DNA of 64,000 nt from Microbacterium hatanonis (GTDB lineage: Bacteria > Actinomycetota > Actinomycetes > Actinomycetales > Microbacteriaceae): the NCBI RefSeq assembly GCF_008017415.1, contig NZ_VRSV01000002.1, forward strand, positions 744,001 to 808,000, written 5' to 3'. A model generated the notes under the pieces. That model did no database searches and was not told the origin of the DNA. It saw nothing but the letters and a program-made list of their open reading frames with translations. The position numbers and the translations under genes were made by a program. Positions 52,834 through 61,426 of the stretch are shown here, in pieces (position 1 is the stretch's first letter; each line of letters begins with the position of its first letter).

Positions 52834-54432
52834 ATGTTCACCAGCCCCTACGACGCCCTCGACATCCCCGATGTCGGAGTCTACGAGTACCTGTTCGCAT
52901 CGCTCGACGACTCCGACCTCGACCGTGTGGCGCTCATCGACCCGCAGACCGGCTCCGAGACGACCTACGGCGAACTGCGCGGCCAGGTCGAGGCGTTCGC
53001 GGGCGCTCTCGCCCACCGCGGTGTCGAGGTCGGCACCGTCGTCGCCATGCTGTGCCCGAACGTGCCCGCGTTCGCGACGGTGTTCCACGGGGTGCTCCGT
53101 CTCGGAGCCGTCGCGACGACCATCAACTCGCTCTACACGGCGCACGAGATCGAGGAGCAGCTGCGTGATTCGGCGGCCACGTGGATCGTCACGATCTCGC
53201 CGCTCCTCGAGCACGCCGCCGAGGCGGCGCGGGCCGTGGGCATCCCCGACGAGCGGATCATCGTGCTCGACGGCGCCGATGGGTACTCCGATCTGCGGTC
53301 GCTTCTCGCCGAAGGGCGGACGGCGCCCGCCGTGTCGTTCGACCCGGCCACCCACGTCGCGGTCCTCCCCTACTCCTCGGGCACGACCGGAATGGCCAAG
53401 GGCGTCATGCTCTCGCACCGCAATCTCGTCGCCAACGTCGAGCAGTGCCGCATCGCGATCGACCTCGGGCGCGACGATCGCGTGCTCGCGGTGCTGCCCT
53501 TCTTCCACATCTACGGCATGACGGTGCTGCTGAACCTCGCGCTGCGCCAGCGGGCGAGCCTGGTGACGATGCCCCGGTTCGATCTCGTCGAGTTCCTGCG
53601 CAACATCCAGGACCACCGCTGCACGTTCCTCTTCATCGCCCCGCCCGTGGCGGTGGCGCTCGCCAAGCACCCGGTCGTCGACGACTTCGACACCTCGAGC
53701 GTGCACACCGTCTTCTCGGGCGCCGCCCCGCTCGACGGCGAGACCGCGCGCGCCACCGCGCGCCGCTTGAGGGCGCGCGTGCTGCAGGGGTACGGCATGA
53801 GCGAACTGAGCCCCGTCTCGCACGCCACGCCGTTCGACCGTGACGACGTGCCCGAGAGTGCGGTCGGGGTGCTGCTGCCGAACGTCGAGGCGAAGCTCGT
53901 CGACGTCGACTCCGGCGACGAGATCGACGACCACGGCGCCGACGGGCTCACCGCTCCCGGCGAGATCTGGGTGAAGGGGCCGAACGTCATGCTCGGCTAC
54001 CTCAACCGGCCCGATGCGACCGCCGAGACGATCGACGCCGACGGCTTCCTCCACACCGGCGACATCGGCGTGCATCACGTCGACGGCTACTTCGCGATCG
54101 TCGATCGGCTGAAGGAGCTGATCAAGTACAAGGGCTACCAGATCGCACCCGCCGAGCTGGAGGCGCTGCTGCTGTCGCATCCGAAGGTCGCGGATGCCGC
54201 GGTCATCGGTGTCTCCGACGACGACGGCCAGGAGGTGCCGAAGGCATTCGTCGTCGCTGTCGCGGGCGCCGACCTCACCGAGGACGACGTCGCCGGCTTC
54301 GTCGCCGAGCAGGTCGCACCGCACAAGAAGGTGCGTCGCGTGGAATTCATCGACGCGATCCCGAAGTCGGCCTCGGGCAAGATCCTCCGGAAGGATCTGC
54401 GGGCCCGCGAGAAGGCGGCCGCCGCCCGCTGA
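52834..54432 (+). CDS. Acyl-CoA synthetase (4-coumarate:CoA ligase-like)
   Basis: 532 residues, ANL superfamily. It adenylates a carboxylic acid and transfers it to CoA. The P-loop is LPYSSGTTGMAKGVMLSHRN near 185, then YGMSELSPVSHATP, the hinge DRLKELIKYKGYQIAPAELE and the catalytic lysine in PKSASGKILRKDLR. Overall most like 4-coumarate/medium-chain acid ligases. ATG at 52834 has GAGGTG 6 nt upstream, which makes it better than an upstream ATG at 52792. Confidence 0.9.
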   Translation: MFTSPYDALDIPDVGVYEYLFASLDDSDLDRVALIDPQTGSETTYGELRGQVEAFAGALAHRGVEVGTVVAMLCPNVPAFATVFHGVLRLGAVATTINSLYTAHEIEEQLRDSAATWIVTISPLLEHAAEAARAVGIPDERIIVLDGADGYSDLRSLLAEGRTAPAVSFDPATHVAVLPYSSGTTGMAKGVMLSHRNLVANVEQCRIAIDLGRDDRVLAVLPFFHIYGMTVLLNLALRQRASLVTMPRFDLVEFLRNIQDHRCTFLFIAPPVAVALAKHPVVDDFDTSSVHTVFSGAAPLDGETARATARRLRARVLQGYGMSELSPVSHATPFDRDDVPESAVGVLLPNVEAKLVDVDSGDEIDDHGADGLTAPGEIWVKGPNVMLGYLNRPDATAETIDADGFLHTGDIGVHHVDGYFAIVDRLKELIKYKGYQIAPAELEALLLSHPKVADAAVIGVSDDDGQEVPKAFVVAVAGADLTEDDVAGFVAEQVAPHKKVRRVEFIDAIPKSASGKILRKDLRAREKAAAAR

Positions 54433-54509
54433 CCACGCGCTCGATCGATCGAGGACCGGGTCGGGCGGAAGGCGTAGCCTCGACAGGTCGATCGAATCTC
54501 GGAGGAACC

Positions 54510-55187
54510 ATGGATCTGGCCCTGAACGGACATGTCGCCCTCGTCGTGGGTGGCGCCGGCTACATCGGCAGCGCGGTGGTCGACCGTCTCCGCGCCGAGG
54601 GCGCCACCGCGCTGAGCGCGGGACGCAACGGCGGAGACGTGGTGATGGATGCTGCGGACGACGGCTCGGTCGCCTCCGCCGTCGCCGGCGTCGTCGCCGA
54701 GCACGGCCGCCTCGATGCGCTGATCATCACGGCGGCACCGGCCGCGCAGACTCTCGACCCCGCGCTCTCCAACGACCCCGCCGACGTGCTCGCCGCCGTC
54801 GACGGCAAGGCGATGACGTTCCTGCGCGCAGCGAACGCCGTGCTGCCGATCATGCGCGAGGCCGGATACGGCCGTGTCGTCGGCATCGCCGGACAGAGCG
54901 CCCTCGTCACGGGCGACGTCCGCGGATCGATCCGCAACGCGGCGCTCATCATCGCCGCAGAGAACCTCGCCGACGCCTGCGCCGGCACGGGGGTCACGGT
55001 GAACGTGGTGAACCCGGGCCGGGTGACCGACGAGCCCTCCGCAGACGTGCAGCCCGGTCGCGGCGGCGAGTCGTCGCCCGCCCAGATCGCCGATCTCATC
55101 GCCTTCCTCGTCTCGCCGCTGGCCGCCGCCGTCTCGGGCGAGTCGATCGCGGTCGGGCATCGGGTGCGAGGGGTCACCCACCTGTGA
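54510..55187 (+). CDS. SDR-fold protein lacking the catalytic Tyr/Lys
   Basis: 225 residues. The NAD(P)-binding GGAGYIG motif at the N-terminus and the LDALIITAA region are good, but where SDR enzymes have YxxxK the sequence reads GSIRNAALIIAAENLA, with no tyrosine and asparagine in place of lysine. The C-terminal NVVNPGRVTDE and SGESIAVGHRV are SDR-like. So it binds nucleotide probably without classical dehydrogenase activity. GGAGGAA lies 5 nt before the ATG; TAGCCT at 54479 may be its -10. Confidence 0.8.
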   Translation: MDLALNGHVALVVGGAGYIGSAVVDRLRAEGATALSAGRNGGDVVMDAADDGSVASAVAGVVAEHGRLDALIITAAPAAQTLDPALSNDPADVLAAVDGKAMTFLRAANAVLPIMREAGYGRVVGIAGQSALVTGDVRGSIRNAALIIAAENLADACAGTGVTVNVVNPGRVTDEPSADVQPGRGGESSPAQIADLIAFLVSPLAAAVSGESIAVGHRVRGVTHL

Positions 55188-55284
55188 CCGCGCGCGGCCT
55201 CGGCCGCAGCATCCGACCCCGACGAGGCCGGGTAGCCTCGTGCGAAGGCGCGCCCTCCTGCGCGCGCCGGAGATCGAGGCACCC

Positions 55285-56208
55285 GTGAGCGCACGATTCG
55301 AGGAACTCGACTGGCAGGACACCCGGATGGGCGAGCTGACCCTCAGGCGGCGAGCCGACCCCGCGACGGGCGAGCAGATCTACGAGGTCAAGCTCAAGGA
55401 CGAGTACCTCATGTCGAGCCTGTTCACGGTCGCCGAAGAGGAGCTCGCCACCCTCGGTCTCGCCGCCGCGGCAGGGAGCGACCTGCGCGTGCTCGTCGGC
55501 GGGCTCGGACTCGGATACACGGCCGCGACCGCCCTGATCGATGCGAGGGTCGGGAGGCTCACCGTCATCGACGCCCTTCCCGCGGTGATCGGCTGGCATG
55601 AGCGGGAGCTGCTCCCCGTGTCGGCGCAGCTGGTGCGCGACGAGCGGGTCTCGCTGGTGCACGACGACTTCTTCGCGGTCGTGCGGCGTGCGCCGGGTTC
55701 CGAAGATGTGCGATACGACGTCATCCTGCTCGACGTCGATCACTCTCCGCGACACACGCTCGATCCGTCGCACGCCGATCTCTACACGGCAGCCGGACTC
55801 GAATCGCTCGCTCGCCATCTCGCCGACGGCGGGGTCTTCGCTCTCTGGTCGGACGACCCGCCCGACACCGATTTCCTGTCGACCCTCTCGTCGGTCTTCG
55901 ATGACACGAAGGCGCACGTCGTCGAATTCGCCAACCGGCTCACCGGCGGCACGTCGTCGAACACCGTCTACGTCGCCGCACGGCGGCCTTCTGCGGCCCG
56001 ACGTACGCTGAACGGATCGTCGAACGAAGGGGCCACCGTGTCAACACCCGCGGATCACGTCGAACCGCACCACATCCCCGAGCCGGGCGAGCCGAGCGTG
56101 CCCGAGATCGAGGTCGACGAGACGATCGCGCCTCGCCCGGAGGAAGAGGTCGCCGACGTGGCTCGCGCAGAACCCGACGTCGGCGACCACGCTCCGTCGG
56201 CAGGCTGA
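55285..56208 (+). CDS. Spermidine synthase-like protein with acidic tail
   Basis: 307 residues. Residues 1-230 are the Rossmann methyltransferase-like domain of spermidine synthase homologues (LRVLVGGLGLGYTAATALID, VIDALPAVIGWHE, YDVILLDVDHSP). Residues about 250-307 are a Pro/Glu/Asp-rich tail (EPHHIPEPGEPSVPEIEVDE) with an internal GTG preceded by GAAGGGG at 56039, so the tail might also be translated alone. GTG at 55285 has GGAG and GAGG upstream. Polyamine synthesis is not assured. Confidence 0.8.
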   Translation: MSARFEELDWQDTRMGELTLRRRADPATGEQIYEVKLKDEYLMSSLFTVAEEELATLGLAAAAGSDLRVLVGGLGLGYTAATALIDARVGRLTVIDALPAVIGWHERELLPVSAQLVRDERVSLVHDDFFAVVRRAPGSEDVRYDVILLDVDHSPRHTLDPSHADLYTAAGLESLARHLADGGVFALWSDDPPDTDFLSTLSSVFDDTKAHVVEFANRLTGGTSSNTVYVAARRPSAARRTLNGSSNEGATVSTPADHVEPHHIPEPGEPSVPEIEVDETIAPRPEEEVADVARAEPDVGDHAPSAG

Positions 56209-56213
56209 GACCG

Positions 56214-56375
56214 CTAGTCGGCCTGCTCGTCCTCTTCCGGTTCGAACGTGGAGGCGGTGCCGGTGTGTCCGGCGGCCACGCCCCCGAGCTCGTTCGGAAT
56301 GGTGCCGTCCTTGCCCAGGCCGTCGGGCTTGACGTCGCCGTCGGGGTCGTTCTTCGAATGGTCGTTGTCGCTCAT
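56214..56375 (-). CDS. Small acidic protein, 53 residues
   Basis: Reads MSDNDHSKNDPDGDVKPDGL through to EPEEDEQAD then TAG. GAAGGAG lies 7 nt before the ATG. Hydrophilic and acidic, no predicted structure. The strong ribosome site, good codon use and tight fit after the convergent gene argue that it is real. Function unknown. Confidence 0.75.
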   Translation of the reverse strand: MSDNDHSKNDPDGDVKPDGLGKDGTIPNELGGVAAGHTGTASTFEPEEDEQAD

Positions 56376-56496
56376 GTCGAACTCCTTCGTAGGACTGCCC
56401 AGCGTGCGCCATTCCCCGTGGCGCGTCGACCCTTCTGTCGAATCGGGCGGAGCCTCGTAGAATGACGGCCGCCGTGACGTACGGGCCTCGCGCCGG

Positions 56497-57411
56497 TCAG
56501 CGGGGAGATCGCCCGTCGGCGAGCCGGTACTGCATGGCGACCAGGGCGAGCACGACCGCGGCGCCGATCGCGGTCAGGGCGATCACGCCCCAGAGATCGT
56601 CGCCGGGGGGAAGGGCCGAACCGGTCGAGTCCTGCCACGGCCAGAGCGCGCGCAGCGAACCGGCCATCAGCCCGGTCGCCACGGCGAGCGTGACCGCGGG
56701 ATGCTTGTCGAGCAGCATCCTGAGCAGTCCGACGAACGAGCCCAGCCCGACGACCGCTCCGATCGCGAAGGCGAGAAGGTAGGGGAGGTTGCGGTCGTTC
56801 ACGGCGGCGAGGGTGGTCTCGTAGAGGCCGAACACGAGAAGCAGGAACGACCCCGACACCCCGGGGAACACCAGCGCGCAGATCGCGACCGCCGCGGCCA
56901 GCGCGACGAGCACGAGCGGGGGATCGGCGACCTGCCCGGCGGGGAGGCCGCTGAGGACGAACGACGCGGCCGCGGCGAGGGCGGCCACGAGCACGAGCCG
57001 CCACGACCAGGCCCGGCCCACCATGCCGATCGGCACGAGGAGGGACGCGGCGATCAGCCCGGCGAAGAACGCGCGCGTCTCCACGGGGTTCTCCGCGACG
57101 AGCGGTGCGAGGATGCGTGCGCCCGCGATGACGGCGACCACCATCCCGATCAGGACCGGCACGACGATGCGCCACGTCACGGCGCGGAAGTGCTCCATCG
57201 CGCGGGCGGGGCCCCGGCCGCGGAGCACGTCGGTGAGCGCGAGTGCGCCGCGCACGACGTGGCTCGCCGAGGCGATCAGGGTCGAATACACCCCGACGAT
57301 GAGGGCGACCGTGCCCCCGCTCACTCCGGGGATCACCTCCACGACGCCGATGAGGGAGCCCCGCAGCACGTCGACGGCGGGTCGGAAGGAGGCGGCACGC
57401 GGAGCAGGCAT
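56497..57411 (-). CDS. DUF368 membrane protein (PopT-like)
   Basis: 304 residues with about nine TM helices. The two internal repeats GVVEVIPGVSGGTVALI and ALVFPGVSGSFLLLVFG are the DUF368 hallmark. DUF368 proteins of the PopT type are implicated in recycling undecaprenyl phosphate across the membrane for wall synthesis. ATG lies 8 nt after TAGGGT, so the mRNA may be leaderless. Confidence 0.9.
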   Translation of the reverse strand: MPAPRAASFRPAVDVLRGSLIGVVEVIPGVSGGTVALIVGVYSTLIASASHVVRGALALTDVLRGRGPARAMEHFRAVTWRIVVPVLIGMVVAVIAGARILAPLVAENPVETRAFFAGLIAASLLVPIGMVGRAWSWRLVLVAALAAAASFVLSGLPAGQVADPPLVLVALAAAVAICALVFPGVSGSFLLLVFGLYETTLAAVNDRNLPYLLAFAIGAVVGLGSFVGLLRMLLDKHPAVTLAVATGLMAGSLRALWPWQDSTGSALPPGDDLWGVIALTAIGAAVVLALVAMQYRLADGRSPR

Positions 57412-57419
57412 AGCCTCCC

Positions 57420-57425
57420 ACCCTA
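57420..57425 (-). promoter_or_regulatory. -10 element of DUF368 gene
   Basis: TAGGGT on the minus strand with 8 nt to the ATG. Confidence 0.45.
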
Positions 57426-57505
57426 CGTGGGGGGGGCGAATGCGTCCGGAGTCGGGCGAGCGGCGGAGCGGTGTGAGGGGCCGCGGGGCCGGTAGCCAGG
57501 CCGCG

Positions 57506-59119
57506 CTACGGGCGGTCGGAGGGCTCGGCCTCGTCGCGGCGACGGGTGGGGGCGGATGCTGCGGACCCGAGCGAGATCGTCGCGAGGAGCCCCAGAGTGA
57601 GGAAGCCCGCGGCGGTGAAGGCCGCGGCCCGGGTGCCGTCCGAGAACGCCTCCTTCGCCGCATCCGCGACCGCGCTGCTCTGCCCGGAGGCCTCCAGCCC
57701 AGCGATCGCCGCGCCGGCGCTGTCGACCACCGACGAGACGATCTGGTCGCTCTGCGTCTCGGGGATCCCCTGGTCGGCGAGAGAAGCGCCGAGGATCCCC
57801 GCGGTGCTGGAGTACAGCACCGTTCCGAGCACCGCGACGCCGAGTGCCGCGCCGAGCTGTCGCGCGGTCGACTGCGTGCCGGAGGCCTGGCCGCCTTCCG
57901 ACGGCGGAACGTCGGCGAGCACCACGCCGGTCAGCTGCGCGGTGGCGAGTCCGACGCCGAGGCCGTACACGAAGAGGAAGGGAAGCAGCGGCACCCACGA
58001 CGCATCCGGGCCGATCACGACGGCGATCCCGGCGACGCCCACGATCTCGGCGGCGAGGCCCGCTCGCACCACCCAGACGGGGGCGACGCGACCCGAGAGC
58101 GCCCCGGCGACGCCGCTCGCCACGAAAGAGCCGATCGCGAGAGCGAGCAGGATGAGGCCGGTCTGGAGCGCATCGAACCCGATCACGAACTGCAGCCACA
58201 GGGGGAGGGCGAGGATGATGCCGAACTCGCCGAGCGAGACGACCATGGCGGCGATGTTGCCGTTGCGGAACGAGGTGATGCCGAACAACCCGAAGGCGAG
58301 AAGCGTCGAACGGCCGCGGCGTCGGCGGTGCAGGCCCCAGGCGATGAACGACACGAGCCCGAGCAGCGCGACCGCGAACGCGATCGGCACCGGCGAGAGC
58401 TGCCACGGCCAGGTGAACCCGCCGAGGGTCGGCACGGTGTCGACGAGCCACCAGCCGTAGGTGCGACCCTCGATGAGACCGAAGACGAGGGTGCTCATGG
58501 TGACGACCGAGAGCACCGCGCCGATGCCGTCGATGCGCTCCGCGCGGTCGCTGCGCGACTCGGCGACCGTGAGCAGCACGCCGACGACGATGATGATGCC
58601 GAGGGGGATGTTGATGCCGAACGCCCACCTCCACGAGAACGCGGTCGTCAGCCATCCGCCCAGCAGCGGCCCCACGGCGGCCATGCCGCCGATGGTCGAA
58701 CCCCAGACGGCGAACGCGATGCCCCGCTCGCGGCCGCGGAAGGTCGCGTTGATCAGCGACAGCGTCGTCGGGAGGATCATCGACCCGCCCACGCCCTGCA
58801 CGAGACGGGAGAGGATGAGCAGTCCGCCGGTGGGGGCCAACGCGGCGGCCACGGACGCCACGACGAAGATGACGACGCCGACCAGCAGCATCCGTCGTCG
58901 CCCGAAGCGGTCGGCCAGGCTGCCGAAGACGAGGAGCAGCGAGGCGAAGACGAGGGTGTAGGCCTCCTGCACCCACTGCACCTCGGTGGAGGAGATGCCG
59001 AGGTCGTCGACGATCGACGGGATGGCGACGTTGACGATCGTGGAGTCCACGATGATCAGCGAGACGGCGATGCTGATGAAGACGAGCCCGACCCAGCGGA
59101 GCTTCGACGAATTCGACAT
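57506..59119 (-). CDS. MFS drug exporter, DHA2 (14-TM) family
   Basis: 537 residues, 14 TM helices. Motif A is FGSLADRFGRRRMLLVG, motif C-like LGGWLTTAFSWRWAFGINIP, and motif D1-like VDSTIVNVAIPSI at the start. Exports drugs or dyes in exchange for protons. A 15-bp palindrome directly precedes the ATG, so the gene is probably repressed in the absence of ligand. No regulator gene is next to it. Confidence 0.92.
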   Translation of the reverse strand: MSNSSKLRWVGLVFISIAVSLIIVDSTIVNVAIPSIVDDLGISSTEVQWVQEAYTLVFASLLLVFGSLADRFGRRRMLLVGVVIFVVASVAAALAPTGGLLILSRLVQGVGGSMILPTTLSLINATFRGRERGIAFAVWGSTIGGMAAVGPLLGGWLTTAFSWRWAFGINIPLGIIIVVGVLLTVAESRSDRAERIDGIGAVLSVVTMSTLVFGLIEGRTYGWWLVDTVPTLGGFTWPWQLSPVPIAFAVALLGLVSFIAWGLHRRRRGRSTLLAFGLFGITSFRNGNIAAMVVSLGEFGIILALPLWLQFVIGFDALQTGLILLALAIGSFVASGVAGALSGRVAPVWVVRAGLAAEIVGVAGIAVVIGPDASWVPLLPFLFVYGLGVGLATAQLTGVVLADVPPSEGGQASGTQSTARQLGAALGVAVLGTVLYSSTAGILGASLADQGIPETQSDQIVSSVVDSAGAAIAGLEASGQSSAVADAAKEAFSDGTRAAAFTAAGFLTLGLLATISLGSAASAPTRRRDEAEPSDRP

Positions 59120-59122
59120 ATC

Positions 59123-59137
59123 GCTAGATTATCTAGC
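59123..59137. promoter_or_regulatory. Palindromic operator at the MFS start
   Basis: GCTAGATTATCTAGC has perfect 7-bp arms around one base. It overlaps the -10 (GATAAT on the minus strand) and lies 3 nt from the ATG. Half-site TAGAT/ATCTA resembles the tetR operator at 34558. Confidence 0.7.
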
Positions 59138-59213
59138 AATATCACCGGAGGCGAGTGCGTCTTGCTGTGAGGTTGTTCTGTCCGGGACGACCTCGACTCC
59201 CGCGCCGCGCGGA

Positions 59214-59219
59214 TAGGTT
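59214..59219 (+). promoter_or_regulatory. -10 element of flavoprotein gene (leaderless)
   Basis: TAGGTT with 6 nt to the ATG at 59226. Confidence 0.55.
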
Positions 59220-59225
59220 GTTCGC

Positions 59226-60506
59226 ATGGACAAAGGCACGCTCGCTCAGGCCGAACCCGAGAAGAACTGGGCCGGCACCTACGCGTACCGCGCCGCGAAC
59301 CGGGCGCGCCCCCGCGACCTGGACGAGCTCGTGCGGCTCGTGCGTGAGGGCAGTGGCAGGCTCCACGCCCTCGGCACGAGGCACTCGTTCACCGATCTGC
59401 CCGACACCGACGGCACGCTCATCGATCTGACGTCGCTCGACGGCGGCATCGAGATCGACGGCGCCGCGCGCGCCGTGCGAGTACCCGGCGGCACGCGCTA
59501 CGGCGTGCTGGCGCAGGCGCTTGAGGCCGAAGGATGGGCGCTGCGCAACATGGGATCGCTGCCGCACATCAGCGTCGCCGGCGCCACCGCGACCGGCACC
59601 CACGGATCGGGCAACGGCAACGCCGTGCTCTCGACCGGCGTGCGCGCGCTCCGCTACGTCGGTGCCGACGGCGAGGTCCGCGACGTCCGCCGCGGAGACC
59701 CCGACTTCGACGCGCTGGTCGTCGGCCTCGGCGCGTACGGCATCGTGACCGAGGTCGAGCTCGACATCGTGCCGACCTATCGCGTGCGGCAGGACATCTA
59801 CGACCACGTCTCGTGGGACGCCGCGCTCGCCGACCTCGACGCGGTCACCGGCGCGGGATACAGCGTGTCGGTCTTCACGCACTGGGACGACGACGAGGTC
59901 GGCTACGTCTGGGTGAAGACGCGCCTGGCCTCCGACGACGACGATGTTCCCGCCACGCTCCTCGACGGGGCGATCGTCCATGACGACTCGCCGCTCGGCA
60001 GCCACGACAACGTGACGGAGCTCGGCGGCATCCCGGGGCCGTGGATGCTGCGGCTCCCGCACTTCCGTCTCGACCGCGAGCCGTCGTTCGGCGCCGAGAT
60101 CCAGACCGAGTACTTCGTCGACCGGTCTGTCGCACCTGAGGCCCTCCGCGCGGTGCGGGCCCTCGCACCGATGATCCGCCCGCACCTCGTCGTGAGCGAG
60201 CTGCGCACCGCGGCCCGCGACGGTCTCTGGCTGAGTCCGGCGTACGAGCGCGACGTGCTCGCCATCCACTTCACGTGGCACGACCGCGCCGCCGATGTGG
60301 CCGGGGTCATCCCGCACATCGAGGCGGCGCTCGCCCCCTTCGCCGCGCGCCCGCACTGGGGCAAGCAGCACGCCTTCGACGCCGAGCGGATCGCGGCGGT
60401 GCACCCGCGCATCGCCGACGCGCGGGCCGTCTTCGAGCGCCTCGACCCCGCGGGCCGTTTCGTCAACGCGCATCTCGAACGGGTCGGCGCCCGCCTGCCC
60501 CGCTGA
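59226..60506 (+). CDS. FAD-binding alditol oxidase-like protein
   Basis: 426 residues of the VAO family, similar in pattern to alditol/xylitol oxidases. ALGTRHSFTDLPD near residue 48 holds the histidine that carries covalent FAD, and VAGATATGTHGSGNGN binds FAD pyrophosphate. The C-terminal D-arabinono-1,4-lactone oxidase type domain ends with HWGKQHAFDAERI and GRFVNAHLERVG. It would oxidise a polyol with O2, yielding H2O2. Confidence 0.88.
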   Translation: MDKGTLAQAEPEKNWAGTYAYRAANRARPRDLDELVRLVREGSGRLHALGTRHSFTDLPDTDGTLIDLTSLDGGIEIDGAARAVRVPGGTRYGVLAQALEAEGWALRNMGSLPHISVAGATATGTHGSGNGNAVLSTGVRALRYVGADGEVRDVRRGDPDFDALVVGLGAYGIVTEVELDIVPTYRVRQDIYDHVSWDAALADLDAVTGAGYSVSVFTHWDDDEVGYVWVKTRLASDDDDVPATLLDGAIVHDDSPLGSHDNVTELGGIPGPWMLRLPHFRLDREPSFGAEIQTEYFVDRSVAPEALRAVRALAPMIRPHLVVSELRTAARDGLWLSPAYERDVLAIHFTWHDRAADVAGVIPHIEAALAPFAARPHWGKQHAFDAERIAAVHPRIADARAVFERLDPAGRFVNAHLERVGARLPR

Positions 60507-60576
60507 CTCCTGCCCGCGGTGCCCTTTTTCCGCCGACAGTGGCCGCATTTTCGGGCACGGACGGCGAGAACGGGCA

Positions 60577-60594
60577 CTTTCGCTGTGCGGAAAG
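60577..60594. promoter_or_regulatory. Predicted IclR-type operator
   Basis: CTTTCGCTGTGCGGAAAG is an imperfect 18-bp palindrome overlapping the -35 position of the iclR gene's -10 (CATACT, 60606-60611). Autoregulation is likely. Confidence 0.45.
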
Positions 60595-60605
60595 GCGTGC
60601 GCCGC

Positions 60606-60611
60606 CATACT
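60606..60611 (+). promoter_or_regulatory. -10 element of iclR gene (leaderless)
   Basis: CATACT with 6 nt to the GTG at 60618. Confidence 0.45.
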
Positions 60612-60617
60612 GGGAGG

Positions 60618-61406
60618 GTGACGACGGAGCACGCGGGGCCTCAGGACGCATCGGCGCGTTCGGTGATCGACCGGGCCTTCACGATCCTCGGAACCTTCCA
60701 GGGCGGGCGGGTGCGTCAGACGCTCTCCGAGATCAGTCGTCGCACGGAGTTGCCGATCGCGACCTGCCACCGCATCGTGCAGCGCCTCACCGAGTGGGGC
60801 GCGCTCGAGCGTGAGACCGAGGGGCGGTACCGCATCGGTCTGCGGCTGTGGGAGGTCGCCTCGCTCGCGCCGCGCGCCGTCGGCCTGCAGCGCCTGGCGC
60901 GGCCGTACATGCAGGACCTGTACGAGACGACCGGCTACGCCACCCATCTCGCCATCCGCGAGGGCAGCGAGCTGATCTCGATCGAACGGTTCCAGAGCCC
61001 GCGCCGCCCGGCCCGCCGCCCCCTGGTCGGCAACCGCTACCCGATGCACGCGACGGCGATCGGGCAGGTGCTGCTCGCCCACGCGCCCGAGGAGGTCAGG
61101 ACCGAGGTCGTCGAGGGAGACCTCGAACAGTTCACCCCGCGCACCTACACCGATCGCGAGACGCTCAACCGCGTGCTCGACGACATCCGCCGCAGCGGTT
61201 ACGCCGTGAGCGACCGGCAGGTAGACAACATCCACGTGAGCGTCGCCGCACCGGTCTTCGGCGCCGACGCGACGGTGATCGCCGCGGTCTCGCTCGCGCT
61301 CACGGAGCAGGACGTCGACGGCAAGAACATGATCCACCTGGTGCGCCTGACGGCCACGTCGATCTCGCGCGCGCTCGGTGCGGCGGGCTTCGGCGAGACC
61401 CCCTGA
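60618..61406 (+). CDS. IclR family transcriptional regulator
   Basis: 262 residues. Winged helix at about 15-80 (SVIDRAFTILGTF, TLSEISRRTELPIATCHRIVQRL) and an effector domain beyond (MHATAIGQVLLAH, RSGYAVSDRQVDNIHVSVAAPVF). Such regulators control aromatic or acid catabolism. The convergent ligase-amidohydrolase-acyl-CoA dehydrogenase operon is a plausible target. Start supported by the -10 element. Confidence 0.9.
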   Translation: MTTEHAGPQDASARSVIDRAFTILGTFQGGRVRQTLSEISRRTELPIATCHRIVQRLTEWGALERETEGRYRIGLRLWEVASLAPRAVGLQRLARPYMQDLYETTGYATHLAIREGSELISIERFQSPRRPARRPLVGNRYPMHATAIGQVLLAHAPEEVRTEVVEGDLEQFTPRTYTDRETLNRVLDDIRRSGYAVSDRQVDNIHVSVAAPVFGADATVIAAVSLALTEQDVDGKNMIHLVRLTATSISRALGAAGFGETP

Positions 61407-61426
61407 CCCCGCCCCGCCCCAGCCCC

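Noticed and set aside
56457..56500. TAGAAT followed by an ATG on the plus strand near 56462 as a new gene
   Set aside because: The frame is antisense to the DUF368 gene and has no recognisable product or suitable spacing to the hexamer.
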